A DNA stretch of 5,165 bases from Candidatus Aminicenantota bacterium (GTDB taxonomy: Bacteria; Acidobacteriota; Aminicenantia; Aminicenantales; JAFGAV01): the NCBI GenBank assembly GCA_016867615.1, contig VGJG01000154.1, positions 1 through 5,165 on the forward strand, in the 5' to 3' direction. The notes below the pieces were generated by a model that saw only the letters and a program-made list of their open reading frames with translations, was not told the origin of the DNA and searched no databases. This document shows positions 4,542-5,165 of this stretch, one piece after another (the stretch's first letter is position 1; the number at the start of each line of letters is the position of its first letter). The position numbers and the translations under genes were made by a program.

Positions 4542-5165
4542 ATGAAGGGCGAGAAGCAGGTCCTCCTGATCATCGACGACGAGGAGTCCATGCGCGACTC
4601 CTGCAGCCAGATCCTGCTCAAGGACGGGTACCGTCCGGAAAAAGCGGAAAACGGAGAGGTCGGTCTGAGGAAGATCGGGGAGCTCGGCCCCCAGCTTGTC
4701 CTCGTCGACCTGAAAATGCCCGGCTTGAGCGGCTTCGATGTCCTGGAGCGCGGCCTCCGTCTCGACCCCGAGCTGGTTTTCGTGGTCATCACCGGTTATG
4801 CCACCGTGGACTCGGCCGTGGAGGCCATGAAAAAAGGAGCCTACGATTTTCTGCCCAAACCCTTCACCCCCGAGGAACTGAGGATCATCATCCGTCGCGG
4901 GCTGGAGCACCGCCGCCTCCGGCAGGAGGCCGAGGCGCTGAGACGGGAAAAAAAGCTCATGGAAGAGAACTTCATCACCCTCGTCTCCCACCAGCTCCGC
5001 AGCCCCCTGGTGGCCATTCAGCAGTACTTCGAGGTTCTGCTGGCGGGTTTGGTCGCGCCCCTCGAGGAGGGCGTCAAAGACATGCTGGGCCGGGCCGCGG
5101 AGCGGACCACCGCCCTCCTGCAGCTCATCAACGACTGGCTGGACCTCTCCCGTCTGAGTCACGTC
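4542..5165 (+). CDS. Hybrid histidine kinase, N-terminal receiver plus HisKA domain (3'-truncated)
   Basis: 208 residues are visible and the frame is still open at the window end. REC domain (about 5-120): acidic pocket D12-D13, phospho-acceptor D56 in LVDLKMPGLSG, T84 in ITGYA, K106 in LPKPF. A charged helix (about 121-142) then leads into a HisKA dimerisation domain with the H-box LVSHQLRSPL, where H150 is the predicted autophosphorylation site. The HATPase_c domain should follow outside the window. The start ATG has only a weak upstream AGAAAG; no better in-frame start with a ribosome-binding site was seen nearby. No membrane segment or PAS domain is visible, so it looks cytosolic and input may come through phosphorylation of its own receiver. 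It is 131 nt after the REC-REC gene and probably has its own promoter. Partner and signal cannot be read from sequence. Confidence 0.88.
   Translation, partial: MKGEKQVLLIIDDEESMRDSCSQILLKDGYRPEKAENGEVGLRKIGELGPQLVLVDLKMPGLSGFDVLERGLRLDPELVFVVITGYATVDSAVEAMKKGAYDFLPKPFTPEELRIIIRRGLEHRRLRQEAEALRREKKLMEENFITLVSHQLRSPLVAIQQYFEVLLAGLVAPLEEGVKDMLGRAAERTTALLQLINDWLDLSRLSHV

Noticed and set aside
4344..5162. 272-residue antisense frame opposite the kinase and receiver end
   Set aside because: It mirrors clear REC and HisKA coding sequence on the + strand and is explained by GC-rich third positions; it shows no domain of its own.
1..5165. tRNA, rRNA, CRISPR array, insertion sequence or attachment site
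   Set aside because: No cloverleaf, repeat-spacer pattern, transposase fragment or flanking terminal inverted repeats were seen; the only repeats are the short ones reported.

Overview
The window is a GC-rich bacterial segment whose codons mostly end in G or C. All genes lie on the + strand. It begins inside the catalytic half of a soluble group 3b-type (sulfhydrogenase / NAD(P)-linked) [NiFe] hydrogenase operon and ends inside a histidine kinase gene. An anaerobic or facultative bacterium is the natural reading. A near-perfect sigma-54 promoter and abundant receiver domains suit phyla such as Desulfobacterota or the Acidobacteriota/Aminicenantia group, but nothing here fixes the taxon.

Region 1 (1-3258) holds three tightly coupled genes in the usual order hydG-hydD-hydA. 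They encode a FAD/NAD(P)/[2Fe-2S] electron-transfer subunit (5' end cut off), a small subunit with three predicted Fe-S clusters, and the NiFe large subunit. A [4Fe-4S] beta subunit (hydB) would be expected just upstream, outside the window. hydA is unusual: the reading frame does not stop after the C-terminal DPCxxCxxH nickel motif. It continues through about 157 residues that look like a complete HycI/HyaD-type hydrogenase maturation endopeptidase, including all three expected nickel-sensing ligands. The large subunit thus appears to carry, as its C-terminal extension, the protease that normally removes that extension. The small subunit is also odd: the second Cys of the proximal-cluster CxGC motif is Asp.

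Region 2 (3259-3618) has no credible gene. It holds two strong stem-loops in a row that share a 13-nt repeat; the second is followed by five T and looks like an intrinsic terminator. A textbook sigma-54 -24/-12 promoter lies just before the next gene.

Region 3 (3619-4410) encodes two stand-alone-type receiver domains in one frame. The junction carries a run of seven A, a perfect AAGGAGG ribosome-binding site and an internal ATG that overlaps an out-of-frame TGA. This looks like two ATGA-overlapping genes joined by a one-base homopolymer difference, or a locus making more than one product.

Region 4 (4411-5165) has a probable sigma-70 promoter flanked by two exact copies of a 16-nt sequence. 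It is followed by a receiver-HisKA kinase gene that runs off the end. Regions 3 and 4 look like a signalling or phosphorelay cluster beside the hydrogenase; a functional link between them is inference from position only.
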